From Neisseriales bacterium (GTDB lineage Bacteria; Pseudomonadota; Gammaproteobacteria; Burkholderiales; UBA11063), in assembly GCA_008017145.1 (NCBI GenBank), contig SSGY01000172.1, positions 1 to 36,546 of the forward strand: DNA of 36,546 nt. Direction: 5' to 3'. The position numbers were made by a program, and so were the translations under genes. The notes under the pieces are model-generated. The model searched no databases. It was given only the letters and a program-made list of their open reading frames with translations, and was not told the origin of the DNA. Below, one piece after another: positions 7,726 through 15,315 of the stretch; position 1 is the first letter of the stretch; the number at the start of each line of letters is the position of its first letter.

Positions 7726-10125
7726 ATGCGGATGAATAAAAAAACTTTAGCATTGATTTTAACTGGCTTAATTAGTAATAATGCGTTTGCTGCATTAGTT
7801 GAGAAATCTAGCCTAGTAGTAGACCAGATTCAGATTGGTAAAATGGATGGTGACACTGAGCCAGCACAGTATTCGGTAATGTTTAATTTTCATAATACTG
7901 GTGATGACATAAACAAATGGCAAATTGGGTTCTATATGCCACGTAGTTTCTACAGTCTAGCTGCACAAAATATCAATCCAGCATTGGAAATGCAAGTGTG
8001 TAATGCTGATGGTGGATGTGCTAATTTGCATTATGTAAAATCACCATTTAATGCGCCAGATTTAAGCCAAGGGTATTTTACAGTGCTAGAGCCAATTAGT
8101 AGTTTCCCGCTAAAAGAAAAAGGACGCTACTATATTCGCCTTGCTCATAGTAATCAATGGCCTGCAGGTAATGTTTCGGCACTTCCGCAAAATTTATTTT
8201 TAATAAGCAATAATTATACTAAAAATGGAGTTCCACGAATTTATACGATAAGCACGGAGCTTACCCAATATTCTTTGCTTGGCTATGATCATAATCAAGT
8301 TGAAACGCAGATTAAGGATAAATTAACCGCAAATTGGCAAAATAGTCAAAGCTTTATCACTGATTCATTGCCTGGAATTGTGCCACAACCAGTTAGTATA
8401 AAAGCTGTTGGTAGTGATGGGTTCACACCGCCGAAACAATTAACCATCCATAATCAGTTAAATGACAATAATAGTGTTGCAAGTTTGTGGGCACAAAAAA
8501 TTAAGAGTGATTGGAAACAGAAAAAACCTGTTCTAATTGATAATGATAGTGGAGCAAACACTGGTATTATCATTACCGAAATTAGTGATCCTAAATCAAT
8601 TGCCAATAGCCCTGAAGGCTATCGTCTTACGATTAATGCGGATAATATAACTATTGAAACGCTTACCCAGACTGGCGCATACTATGCTTTACAAACGCTA
8701 CGCCAAATTTGGGCACAAAATAAGCAGACTCTTCCTAGTGTGACTGTTACTGATTATCCACGCTTTAAATATCGTGGAGTATTGTTAGATACTGCACGTC
8801 ATTATCTTAGCGTTGCTGAAATTAAAACGCTGCTTGATGTTATGGCTAGCCAAAAATTAAATACCTTACATATTCATTTTGCGGATGATGAGGCCTTTCG
8901 TTTAGGTTTGGAATCATATCCGAATTTAACTGCTACTGCCGCCAATCGTGGTTTAGGGCAAATGGTGGGTCCTAATATGCTACCGCAAAATAATTTAGAC
9001 ACTACTAATTTGACTCAGCAAGTTTATCCGCTTGCTAATAGCGCTTACAGTGGTTCATACTCAGCAGAGGATATTAAAACATTAATTAGTTATGCTAATG
9101 CTAATCAAATTACAATTATTCCAGAAATTGATCTACCGGGGCACGCCCGAGCATTAATTAAGGCGTTACCTGAGGTAATGGTTGATCCAAATGATAATTC
9201 GCAATTTGTTTCAGTACAAGGTTATAGCGATGATGTTTTACCGGTATGTACTTACGGAACAGATATTTCAGTTGGAAATCAATTTACACCAACGATGAAT
9301 ACTATTATGCAAAATATTGCCGCACAGTTTAATAATCAAAGCACGGTTTATGCGGTTAATAATGAGGTTAGTGTCGGTGGTGATGAAGTAAGTTCACATG
9401 CTTGGACAAATGACACGAGCTGTCGTAATGAGTGGGCTAATCTGTCATCATTGGAAAAATCTCACTTATTTTTCCAGAAATTGGCTGCTTCTAACCGTGA
9501 TTTAATTTTCTCTGGCTGGCAACAATTTATTCAGAATGAAAGTGCATCTTTAGGCAAAAATATTGTTGCAGCTAATCAAACCGGGCATGTGTGGGTATGG
9601 AATCCATCTTCTGAAGGAGTTGGACAAGCAGTTAGCTTAGCAAATAATAATTACCCGACTGTATTGGCTTATGCGGATAAAACTTATTTTGATTTAGCAT
9701 ATACTCCAAGTATGTATGAACCTGGATTTACTTGGGCAACAGGGTATTCTGATACTTATAGCAGCTTGAGTATGGCGGAAACAGCAAGTAAAACTCAATC
9801 CAAAGCTAAAAACCCACAAAACATAGTCGGTATTGAAGGTACTTTATGGTCAGAAAATCTACCAAGCTTTGATCATTTGATGTATATGGCATTACCAAAA
9901 ATGCCGGGGTTAGCTGAAGCTGGCTGGTCGCCAAATTGGGTGACGATAAATAATAAGCAATTAGATTGGCAAAGCTTGGCTACGCGCCTTGGTTGTGGCG
10001 AAACTGGCTTTTTAGCTTATTTACATCAATCATTTAGTGTTAATTATCGTGGCTATCCACATGGTATTAGCCGTGAGTTACCAGATGACAATTCATTGTG
10101 TAGCTCAACAACCGCGAGTAATTAA
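7726..10125 (+). CDS. Secreted beta-N-acetylhexosaminidase / chitobiase (GH20)
   Basis: 799 aa. A signal peptide (cut after about residue 22, NNAFA) is followed by an N-terminal carbohydrate-binding CHB_HEX-type domain (about 30-180), a GH20b domain (about 225-340) and the GH20 catalytic barrel (about 345-745). The substrate-assisted catalytic pair is Asp553-Glu554 in GGDEVSSHAW. The strand usually written HWHLTDDQ is here IHFADDEAF, and TARHYLS and EIDLPGHARA are also present. It should release GlcNAc from chitobiose in the periplasm or outside the cell. With the GH19 enzyme at 18001 it suggests chitin or peptidoglycan use, but no chitin operon surrounds it. Confidence 0.93.
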   Translation: MRMNKKTLALILTGLISNNAFAALVEKSSLVVDQIQIGKMDGDTEPAQYSVMFNFHNTGDDINKWQIGFYMPRSFYSLAAQNINPALEMQVCNADGGCANLHYVKSPFNAPDLSQGYFTVLEPISSFPLKEKGRYYIRLAHSNQWPAGNVSALPQNLFLISNNYTKNGVPRIYTISTELTQYSLLGYDHNQVETQIKDKLTANWQNSQSFITDSLPGIVPQPVSIKAVGSDGFTPPKQLTIHNQLNDNNSVASLWAQKIKSDWKQKKPVLIDNDSGANTGIIITEISDPKSIANSPEGYRLTINADNITIETLTQTGAYYALQTLRQIWAQNKQTLPSVTVTDYPRFKYRGVLLDTARHYLSVAEIKTLLDVMASQKLNTLHIHFADDEAFRLGLESYPNLTATAANRGLGQMVGPNMLPQNNLDTTNLTQQVYPLANSAYSGSYSAEDIKTLISYANANQITIIPEIDLPGHARALIKALPEVMVDPNDNSQFVSVQGYSDDVLPVCTYGTDISVGNQFTPTMNTIMQNIAAQFNNQSTVYAVNNEVSVGGDEVSSHAWTNDTSCRNEWANLSSLEKSHLFFQKLAASNRDLIFSGWQQFIQNESASLGKNIVAANQTGHVWVWNPSSEGVGQAVSLANNNYPTVLAYADKTYFDLAYTPSMYEPGFTWATGYSDTYSSLSMAETASKTQSKAKNPQNIVGIEGTLWSENLPSFDHLMYMALPKMPGLAEAGWSPNWVTINNKQLDWQSLATRLGCGETGFLAYLHQSFSVNYRGYPHGISRELPDDNSLCSSTTASN

Positions 10126-10150
10126 TTAGTTCCTTATATTTAAAAGAGTG

Positions 10151-10172
10151 GGTAATCTATAAAAAGGTTACC
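10151..10172. terminator. Small stem-loop after the chitobiase gene
   Basis: A 7-bp stem (10151-10157 with 10166-10172, one G-U pair) lies 25 nt after the chitobiase stop. No clean T tract follows. It is a weak candidate terminator. Confidence 0.35.
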
Positions 10173-10182
10173 TATTCTTCTA

Positions 10183-10216
10183 AATAGCAAAGTTTCAACG
10201 GTAAAACTTTGCTATT
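10183..10216. terminator. Strong 13-bp hairpin between convergent genes
   Basis: A perfect 13-bp inverted repeat (10183-10195 with 10204-10216, AATAGCAAAGTTT and its complement) with an 8-nt loop overlaps the last codons of the lipoprotein gene ending at 10212. It sits where two convergent transcripts meet, so a bidirectional terminator is likely, although no T tract of more than three follows on either side. Confidence 0.6.
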
Positions 10217-11408
10217 CGATAACTTTAATATACACAACTGTATTTGGATATTTATAACCATTAATAGTTCCTCCATAACTAAGTGTCATTGGAAAATCTA
10301 GATGATCTTGGCATGCTTTGACATTTAATGAAAATGGCAGTCCGGCAACAAATGCACGTGTTTCACCATATCCTGTGCTTCCAACTGTAATAGGGATATC
10401 AGATTTAGTTACACCGACTACATATCCACTAAGGTGAGCATTGCCATGAACGATTTGACTTAAAATGCCTGTGGCATTATTTACCATCATATAGATAGAC
10501 TTATTTAATCCGTTGCTGCAACTATAGGTGATATCACTTAGGTTTGTGACTGACAAGCTACCATATCCTCCAGGAAATGGGACAGCTGGCACCACAGTTA
10601 ACTCAGAAGATTGCGACCAAAGATAATTGATATTATAAGTATTAGAACTTGCTGTAATTATGGTATTACCGAGATTAATCGGGGTAATCTGACCAGATGA
10701 GTTTATACTGGCAACGCTTTCTGCCGTGGAGTTCCACATAGTCTGCTGGGTAATATTGGCAAAGCATACTGGGTAGCTAGTAGGTGATACTGCCGTAGCA
10801 CTATACTGAATACGACCATTTTGATTAACACTAGCTATTGCTGGGTTTATATATGCATAACAACGGTTCCTATCATTGCAAGATTGTAAATCTGATGATG
10901 AACAGGTATGCTCTAAGATGAGCATATACAGATCTTCTGGGTAGGTGAGATTGGTCTCTGTATTTACATCTTTTATTGTTATGCTAATTGAATAAGCTCC
11001 TGTGGAACCATCTGAGTCATCAATATTCAAATATGCGGTACTTGTTAGATGTGGACTCACCGAAATTATTGTAGGTGAAATTGAAATTAGAGGATTATTA
11101 TAATTAGAGCTTTCTTCCAAAGAATTACTAGTCTTGACAGCTTGACTTTGGCGAGTAAGCGTTGCTGAAATCATCAGTGATTCGCCACTAGCAAGATTCC
11201 CGCCAACAATTGTAATTGGCACTTGTAGTATTTGATTATGTGGAACATAAAGATTAGTACTTGGAATCGTGATAGTAGTTCCACTGGGTAAGGTTATTGT
11301 AGTGGGCTGAAACTGTGAGCTTGACGACGTAGTATTTGAGCCACTATTACATGCCATTAATGCCATTCCACAAACTATAATTAGCCATAAATGTTTAAGT
11401 AGTTGCAT
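10212..11408 (-). CDS. Lipoprotein with Big_2-like Ig segment (paralogue 2 of 2)
   Basis: 398 aa with a type II signal peptide; the lipobox ends MALMAC with Cys20. After a Ser/Thr-rich spacer come a beta-rich part (about 30-170) and a bacterial Ig-like segment (about 195-275) carrying the typical W-N-S-T-x-E-S-V-A-S-I, S-G-Q-I-T-P and G-N-T-I-I-T-A pattern of Big_2 domains. The C-terminal 120 residues are beta-rich with two cysteines. It is probably an outer-membrane, surface-exposed protein of unknown role. The ATG has a GGAGG site. It is closely similar along its whole length to the gene 54 nt upstream, so the pair is a tandem duplication, with no terminator between. Confidence 0.72.
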   Translation of the reverse strand: MQLLKHLWLIIVCGMALMACNSGSNTTSSSSQFQPTTITLPSGTTITIPSTNLYVPHNQILQVPITIVGGNLASGESLMISATLTRQSQAVKTSNSLEESSNYNNPLISISPTIISVSPHLTSTAYLNIDDSDGSTGAYSISITIKDVNTETNLTYPEDLYMLILEHTCSSSDLQSCNDRNRCYAYINPAIASVNQNGRIQYSATAVSPTSYPVCFANITQQTMWNSTAESVASINSSGQITPINLGNTIITASSNTYNINYLWSQSSELTVVPAVPFPGGYGSLSVTNLSDITYSCSNGLNKSIYMMVNNATGILSQIVHGNAHLSGYVVGVTKSDIPITVGSTGYGETRAFVAGLPFSLNVKACQDHLDFPMTLSYGGTINGYKYPNTVVYIKVIE

Positions 11409-11462
11409 AAATCCTCCACTTTCAAAAATTAAAATACTCTAAAAGTTATAACCTTAATATTG

Positions 11463-12659
11463 TTAGTCTATAACTTTAATATATACAGTGGTATATGGGT
11501 ATTTGTAACCATTGATAGTTGCTCCATATTTAATAGTTGTTGGGTAGCTTTTATTCTTTTGACAATCTGTGATATTTAGTGCGAATGGGAACCCAGCAAA
11601 AAATGCCAACTCTTCGCCATAGCCATTTTCTCCAATTCTAATCGGAATGTCGGAATGTTCGACATGGAGTAAATACCCATCAAGGTCGGCATTAGCAGAT
11701 ACAACTTGGCCTAAAATACCTGTAGCATTATTTAGCATCAGATAGATGGGCTTGTTAAATCCATTTCTACAGCTATAGGTAACATCACTTAGATCTGTGA
11801 TGGACACGTTACCATATCCTTCCGGAAAGGGAACTGATGGCATTACAGTTAATTCTGAAGATTGTGACCATAGATAATTGATATTATAAGTATTAGAACC
11901 AGCAGTAATGAGAGTATCACCAAGGTTAATCGGGGTAATTTGGCCAGATTCATTTATAGTCGCGATATTTTCTACCGTAGAATTCCAGGCGGTTTGTTGA
12001 GTAATATCCGCAAAACAATTATCATAAGAGTCAGGCTTAATCGCTATAGCACTATATTGAATATGACCATCTTGATTTACACTGCTTCTCGCTGGGTTTA
12101 CATATGCATAACAGTTTGCTTTATTACAAGATTGTAATTCAGCAGTAGAACAAGTATGCTCTACAATAAAGTATAGAAGCTTTTGTTTGTGAATATAAAT
12201 TGCATTAGTATTGACATCTTTAACTGTAAGGTTAATATAGTAACTGCCAGTTGCACCAGTTGAGTCATCAATATTCAAATATACAGTATCTGTTACATGT
12301 GGACTTACCGAAATTACAGTAGGTGAAATTGATGTAAATGGTGCATTGGTATAATTTGAGCTTTCTTGCAAGGCACGACTAGTTATTACGTCTTGACTTT
12401 GACGCTCAGAACTAGCTAAAATCATCAGTGATTCGCCATTAGCAAGATTTCCTCCCACAACCGTAATTGGCACTTGTAGTGTTTGATTATGTGGAACATA
12501 AAGATTGGTATTTGGAATCGTGATAGTAGTTCCACTGGGTAGGGTTATTGTAGTGGGTTGAAACTGTGAGTTTGACGACGTAATATTTGAGCCACTATTA
12601 CATGCCAGTAATGCAACTACACAAACTATCATCAGCCCTAAATGTTTAATTAGTTGCAT
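11463..12659 (-). CDS. Lipoprotein with Big_2-like Ig segment (paralogue 1 of 2)
   Basis: 398 aa from the ATG at 12659. A longer reading from 12728 adds 23 residues before the signal peptide and lacks a ribosome site, while GGAG sits 5 nt before 12659, and the paralogue starts at the same point. The lipobox ends VALLAC (Cys20). Domain order matches the neighbour: beta-rich part, Ig-like segment with WNSTVENIATI and SGQITPINLGDT, then a C-terminal beta domain. The two copies are most alike in the signal peptide, the first 60 residues and the Ig segment. They diverge most around residues 70-110, where positions facing ligands or antibodies might vary. Confidence 0.72.
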   Translation of the reverse strand: MQLIKHLGLMIVCVVALLACNSGSNITSSNSQFQPTTITLPSGTTITIPNTNLYVPHNQTLQVPITVVGGNLANGESLMILASSERQSQDVITSRALQESSNYTNAPFTSISPTVISVSPHVTDTVYLNIDDSTGATGSYYINLTVKDVNTNAIYIHKQKLLYFIVEHTCSTAELQSCNKANCYAYVNPARSSVNQDGHIQYSAIAIKPDSYDNCFADITQQTAWNSTVENIATINESGQITPINLGDTLITAGSNTYNINYLWSQSSELTVMPSVPFPEGYGNVSITDLSDVTYSCRNGFNKPIYLMLNNATGILGQVVSANADLDGYLLHVEHSDIPIRIGENGYGEELAFFAGFPFALNITDCQKNKSYPTTIKYGATINGYKYPYTTVYIKVID

Positions 12660-12858
12660 AAATTCTCCGTATTCAGTGATTAAAAATATCTCAAAATAAT
12701 ATAATGTTAATACGAACGCAATTATCAAGAACAGCTAAATCATTTATATAACATCCATTAGTTGAGTAAATTGTAGCATAACTTGCAAAAATATAGCCAT
12801 CCATTATGGATAATGTTACAAATCGTTATAAAATACAAATGTATTTTTATTAATAAAA

Positions 12859-12877
12859 CCTCGTATGATAAACGAGG
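12859..12877 (-). terminator. Terminator after the prfB-lipoprotein unit
   Basis: Stem CCTCGT/ACGAGG (6 bp, 12859-12864 with 12872-12877), followed on the minus strand by TTTTATT. It lies about 50 nt after the stop of the lipoprotein gene ending at 12926. Confidence 0.7.
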
Positions 12878-12925
12878 CTCTATTAATAAAATTTGCTAAT
12901 TTATAACTTAAGTATCATATACTCA

Positions 12926-13930
12926 TTATTTAGACTCTTTTGTATTATCTATCACTGGAATAATGGTATCATCGTAGCTAGTAAATGAATCTTTATTTTT
13001 GAATCTAACGTAGTGTGGTAAACCTGAAACTACGCGCCCAAAAAATTCATAACCAAATTTCTCCCAAATACTACCAATTGGCGTACAGCTAAATGTACCA
13101 ATTTCGCCAAATTTTATGCCTGTACTATAAAAACTATCGTCAAAATCAGGTAAATTACTACTGGTACGCGCATAGATTGCCTGTGCCATATTTTCTAGCT
13201 GATATGGATCAAGCTTTAGTACCTCGGCATAAATTGCATTGTAAATCTCATGTTCATTGGCATATTTACCAGTTAGTGACCCTGAGATATGATGCAGAAT
13301 ATCATTGGTATATTGCATACTAAATGCTTTGTAAAGCATATATTGTTGTCGATAGTTAGCGGAAGTAGCGCTTAAATAAGATTGAGTTGTGGCATCACAA
13401 CCATTGGTTGCAAAATCCATCGCATTAATTGTGTAAAGATAAATATAGGTTTCAAACAGTTTTTGATAATTATGCTCAGGGATATCGCGTTCTTTGGTAA
13501 CAATATAGAGGTGTTGCAATGCATCGGGTAGGGCTGCAAAATGTGGTGTATCTGGATAGTTTTTAATAAAAGCTAGATTAATACTTTCCAAAATTTCAGT
13601 TTTATTAATATTGTCAAAGAAAAAATTATGATCTTTACCATAAAGTAATAGTACGCTTCCGTAATACGGGTCGGCATTACTGCTGGTGATGGCAACAAAT
13701 CGACTAATTGGAATCGAGCAATATTCTGAAGAAAACATTCCACCTTCATTACAACTGATTTGATTCGGGTTTTGTACATCAATGGAGTTATAGTTAATTG
13801 AAGGTACCATAGACGGCACCATTGAGGGTAACATAGTGACTATGCTTGGGCAAGCAGTAAGCATCATTCCTAGTGGTGCTAAAACAGCTAGCTGGCGCAA
13901 TGATTTATTTTTGAGCAATCTTTTAATCAT
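12926..13930 (-). CDS. Putative lipoprotein, unknown function
   Basis: 334 aa from the ATG at 13930. A GTG three codons earlier is possible but has no ribosome site, whereas AAGGTG inside the end of prfB is well placed for 13930. The signal peptide ends GMMLTAC with Cys27 as the lipid site, followed by a short P-S-M-V repeat (three units) and a mostly helical body of about 270 residues with four cysteines. No family was recognised. Only 1 nt separates it from the prfB stop, so the two are likely co-transcribed and its translation may depend on prfB. The pairing with release factor 2 is probably positional. Confidence 0.72.
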   Translation of the reverse strand: MIKRLLKNKSLRQLAVLAPLGMMLTACPSIVTMLPSMVPSMVPSINYNSIDVQNPNQISCNEGGMFSSEYCSIPISRFVAITSSNADPYYGSVLLLYGKDHNFFFDNINKTEILESINLAFIKNYPDTPHFAALPDALQHLYIVTKERDIPEHNYQKLFETYIYLYTINAMDFATNGCDATTQSYLSATSANYRQQYMLYKAFSMQYTNDILHHISGSLTGKYANEHEIYNAIYAEVLKLDPYQLENMAQAIYARTSSNLPDFDDSFYSTGIKFGEIGTFSCTPIGSIWEKFGYEFFGRVVSGLPHYVRFKNKDSFTSYDDTIIPVIDNTKESK

Positions 13931-13931
13931 A

Positions 13932-15039
13932 TTAAACACCTTGTTTTAGACTGGCTTCAATAAATGGATCAAGATCACCATCCATTACACCACGGATATT
14001 ACCAATCTCGACATTAGTGCGTAAATCTTTAATTCGTGATTGATCAAATACATATGAACGAATCTGATGTCCCCAGCCAATATCAGTTTTACTATCTTCA
14101 AGCTTTTGTTTTTCAGCTTCTTTTTTGCGCAACTCAAGCTCATAGAGTTTGGCTTTTAGCATCTTCATTGCTTCATCACGGTTTTTATGTTGTGAACGAT
14201 CATTTTGGCATTGCACCACGGTATTGGTTGGAATATGGGTAATCCTCACCGCCGAATCTGTTTTGTTAATATGTTGTCCACCAGCACCAGATGCGCGGTA
14301 GGTATCGGTACGTAAGTCAGCTGGATTGATCTCAATCTGGATATCATCGTCAATTTCTGGATAAATAAACACGCTGGCAAATGAGGTATGGCGTTTATTA
14401 TTCGAATCAAATGGTGAATTACGTACTAAGCGATGGACACCAGTTTCGGTACGTAAGTAACCAAAGGCATAATCACCTGAGACTTTAATTGTGGCATTTT
14501 TAATCCCCGCAACCTCGCCAGATTGTTCCTCCAGAATCTCTGCCTGAAAACCTTTACGATCAGCATAACGTAAATACATTCTAAAGAGCATATCCGCCCA
14601 ATCTTGCGCCTCGGTACCACCACTGCCAGACTGAATATCAATAAAGCAATTATTTGGATCCATTGGGTGTGAGAACATCCGGCGAAATTCTAGTTTATCC
14701 AGCTCTTGTTGTGCTGCTTTTAGATCACTTTCAACCACTAGCATCGTTTCTTCATCATTTTCCATTTGTGCTAGTTCAAATAGTTCGCTGCATGCGCTAA
14801 GGCTATTGCCCAAGCGATCTAGTGTCATTACAACTGTTTCCAGCTGTTTTTTCTGTTTGCTTAATTCTTGTGCTCGATCTGGAGTATTCCAGATTTCGGG
14901 ATTTTCAAGTTCTTTTTCTACATCATCTAATTTGGCTTTTTTGCCTGTGTAGTCAAAGAAACCCCCGTAGTTCGGTGAGTTGTGTAGTTAGGATTGCTGG
15001 TAGGTTAGCGATTTCATTAATGTGTTCAATCTCAAGCAT
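13932..15039 (-). CDS. prfB: Peptide chain release factor 2, expressed by +1 programmed frameshift
   Basis: RF2 ends translation at UGA and UAA. The gene starts at the ATG at 15039 (AGGAAA site upstream), reads 28 codons to CTT and meets an in-frame TGA at 14953-14955. Skipping one T continues in the +1 frame as D-Y-T-G-K-K and gives 368 aa, the normal RF2 length. A reading from the internal ATG at 14828 would be only 298 aa and lacks the N-terminal domain. Key motifs are present: the codon-recognition tripeptide SPF (about 208-210) and the catalytic GGQ (about 253-255, in GAGGQHINK). Low RF2 slows termination at the TGA and favours the shift, so the protein controls its own level. Confidence 0.97.
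14953..14967 (-). promoter_or_regulatory. prfB programmed frameshift site
   Basis: Read on the minus strand: CGGGGGTTTCTTTGA. It contains the slippery CTT codon, the in-frame TGA followed by C, and a G-rich Shine-Dalgarno-like stretch three nucleotides before CTT. This is the canonical RF2 layout (E. coli has AGGGGGTATCTTTGAC). Confidence 0.96.
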
Positions 15040-15060
15040 TGATTTATTTCCTATATTTGG

Positions 15061-15167
15061 TATACTCAAGCAGATTGGAAATACTAATAGGCGATTTACG
15101 ACGAAGCTTACTAACTGTAAGTGAGGAATAAATCAACGACCTAGGATGATGAATCTGATTGAGTATA
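15061..15167. repeat. 107-bp element with 16-bp terminal inverted repeats (MITE-like)
   Basis: The ends are TATACTCAAGCAGATT (15061-15076) and its inverse AATCTGATTGAGTATA (15152-15167), 15 of 16 matching. Inside is a small hairpin (CTTAC/GTAAG, 15107-15121). The size, TA-rich ends and lack of coding potential resemble miniature inverted-repeat elements such as the Correia elements of Neisseria, although the end sequence is not the Correia one. It lies in the upstream region of prfB (start at 15039) and may carry or alter its promoter. The remaining intergenic DNA to 15315 shows nothing else. Confidence 0.5.
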
Positions 15168-15315
15168 GATTTTTAAGTAGGTTATTATACCTGATTTAGC
15201 AGGTTCTTTGTTTGCAGGTGGCTAATGTGCTTTATTCTAAGGCATTTTAATTTTTGCTACTGTAAACTTTGATACAGTTTATACAAGTTAATTAAATTGC
15301 CAAAAATTTTTGTTT

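Noticed and set aside
13932..14828. A 298-aa RF2 starting at the internal ATG
   Set aside because: The upstream DNA encodes the missing N-terminus through the classical frameshift site, so the short form is an artefact of single-frame reading.
15280..15312. Terminator after the KAP gene
   Set aside because: Only a loop-less AT palindrome was found, not a stem-loop with a T tract.
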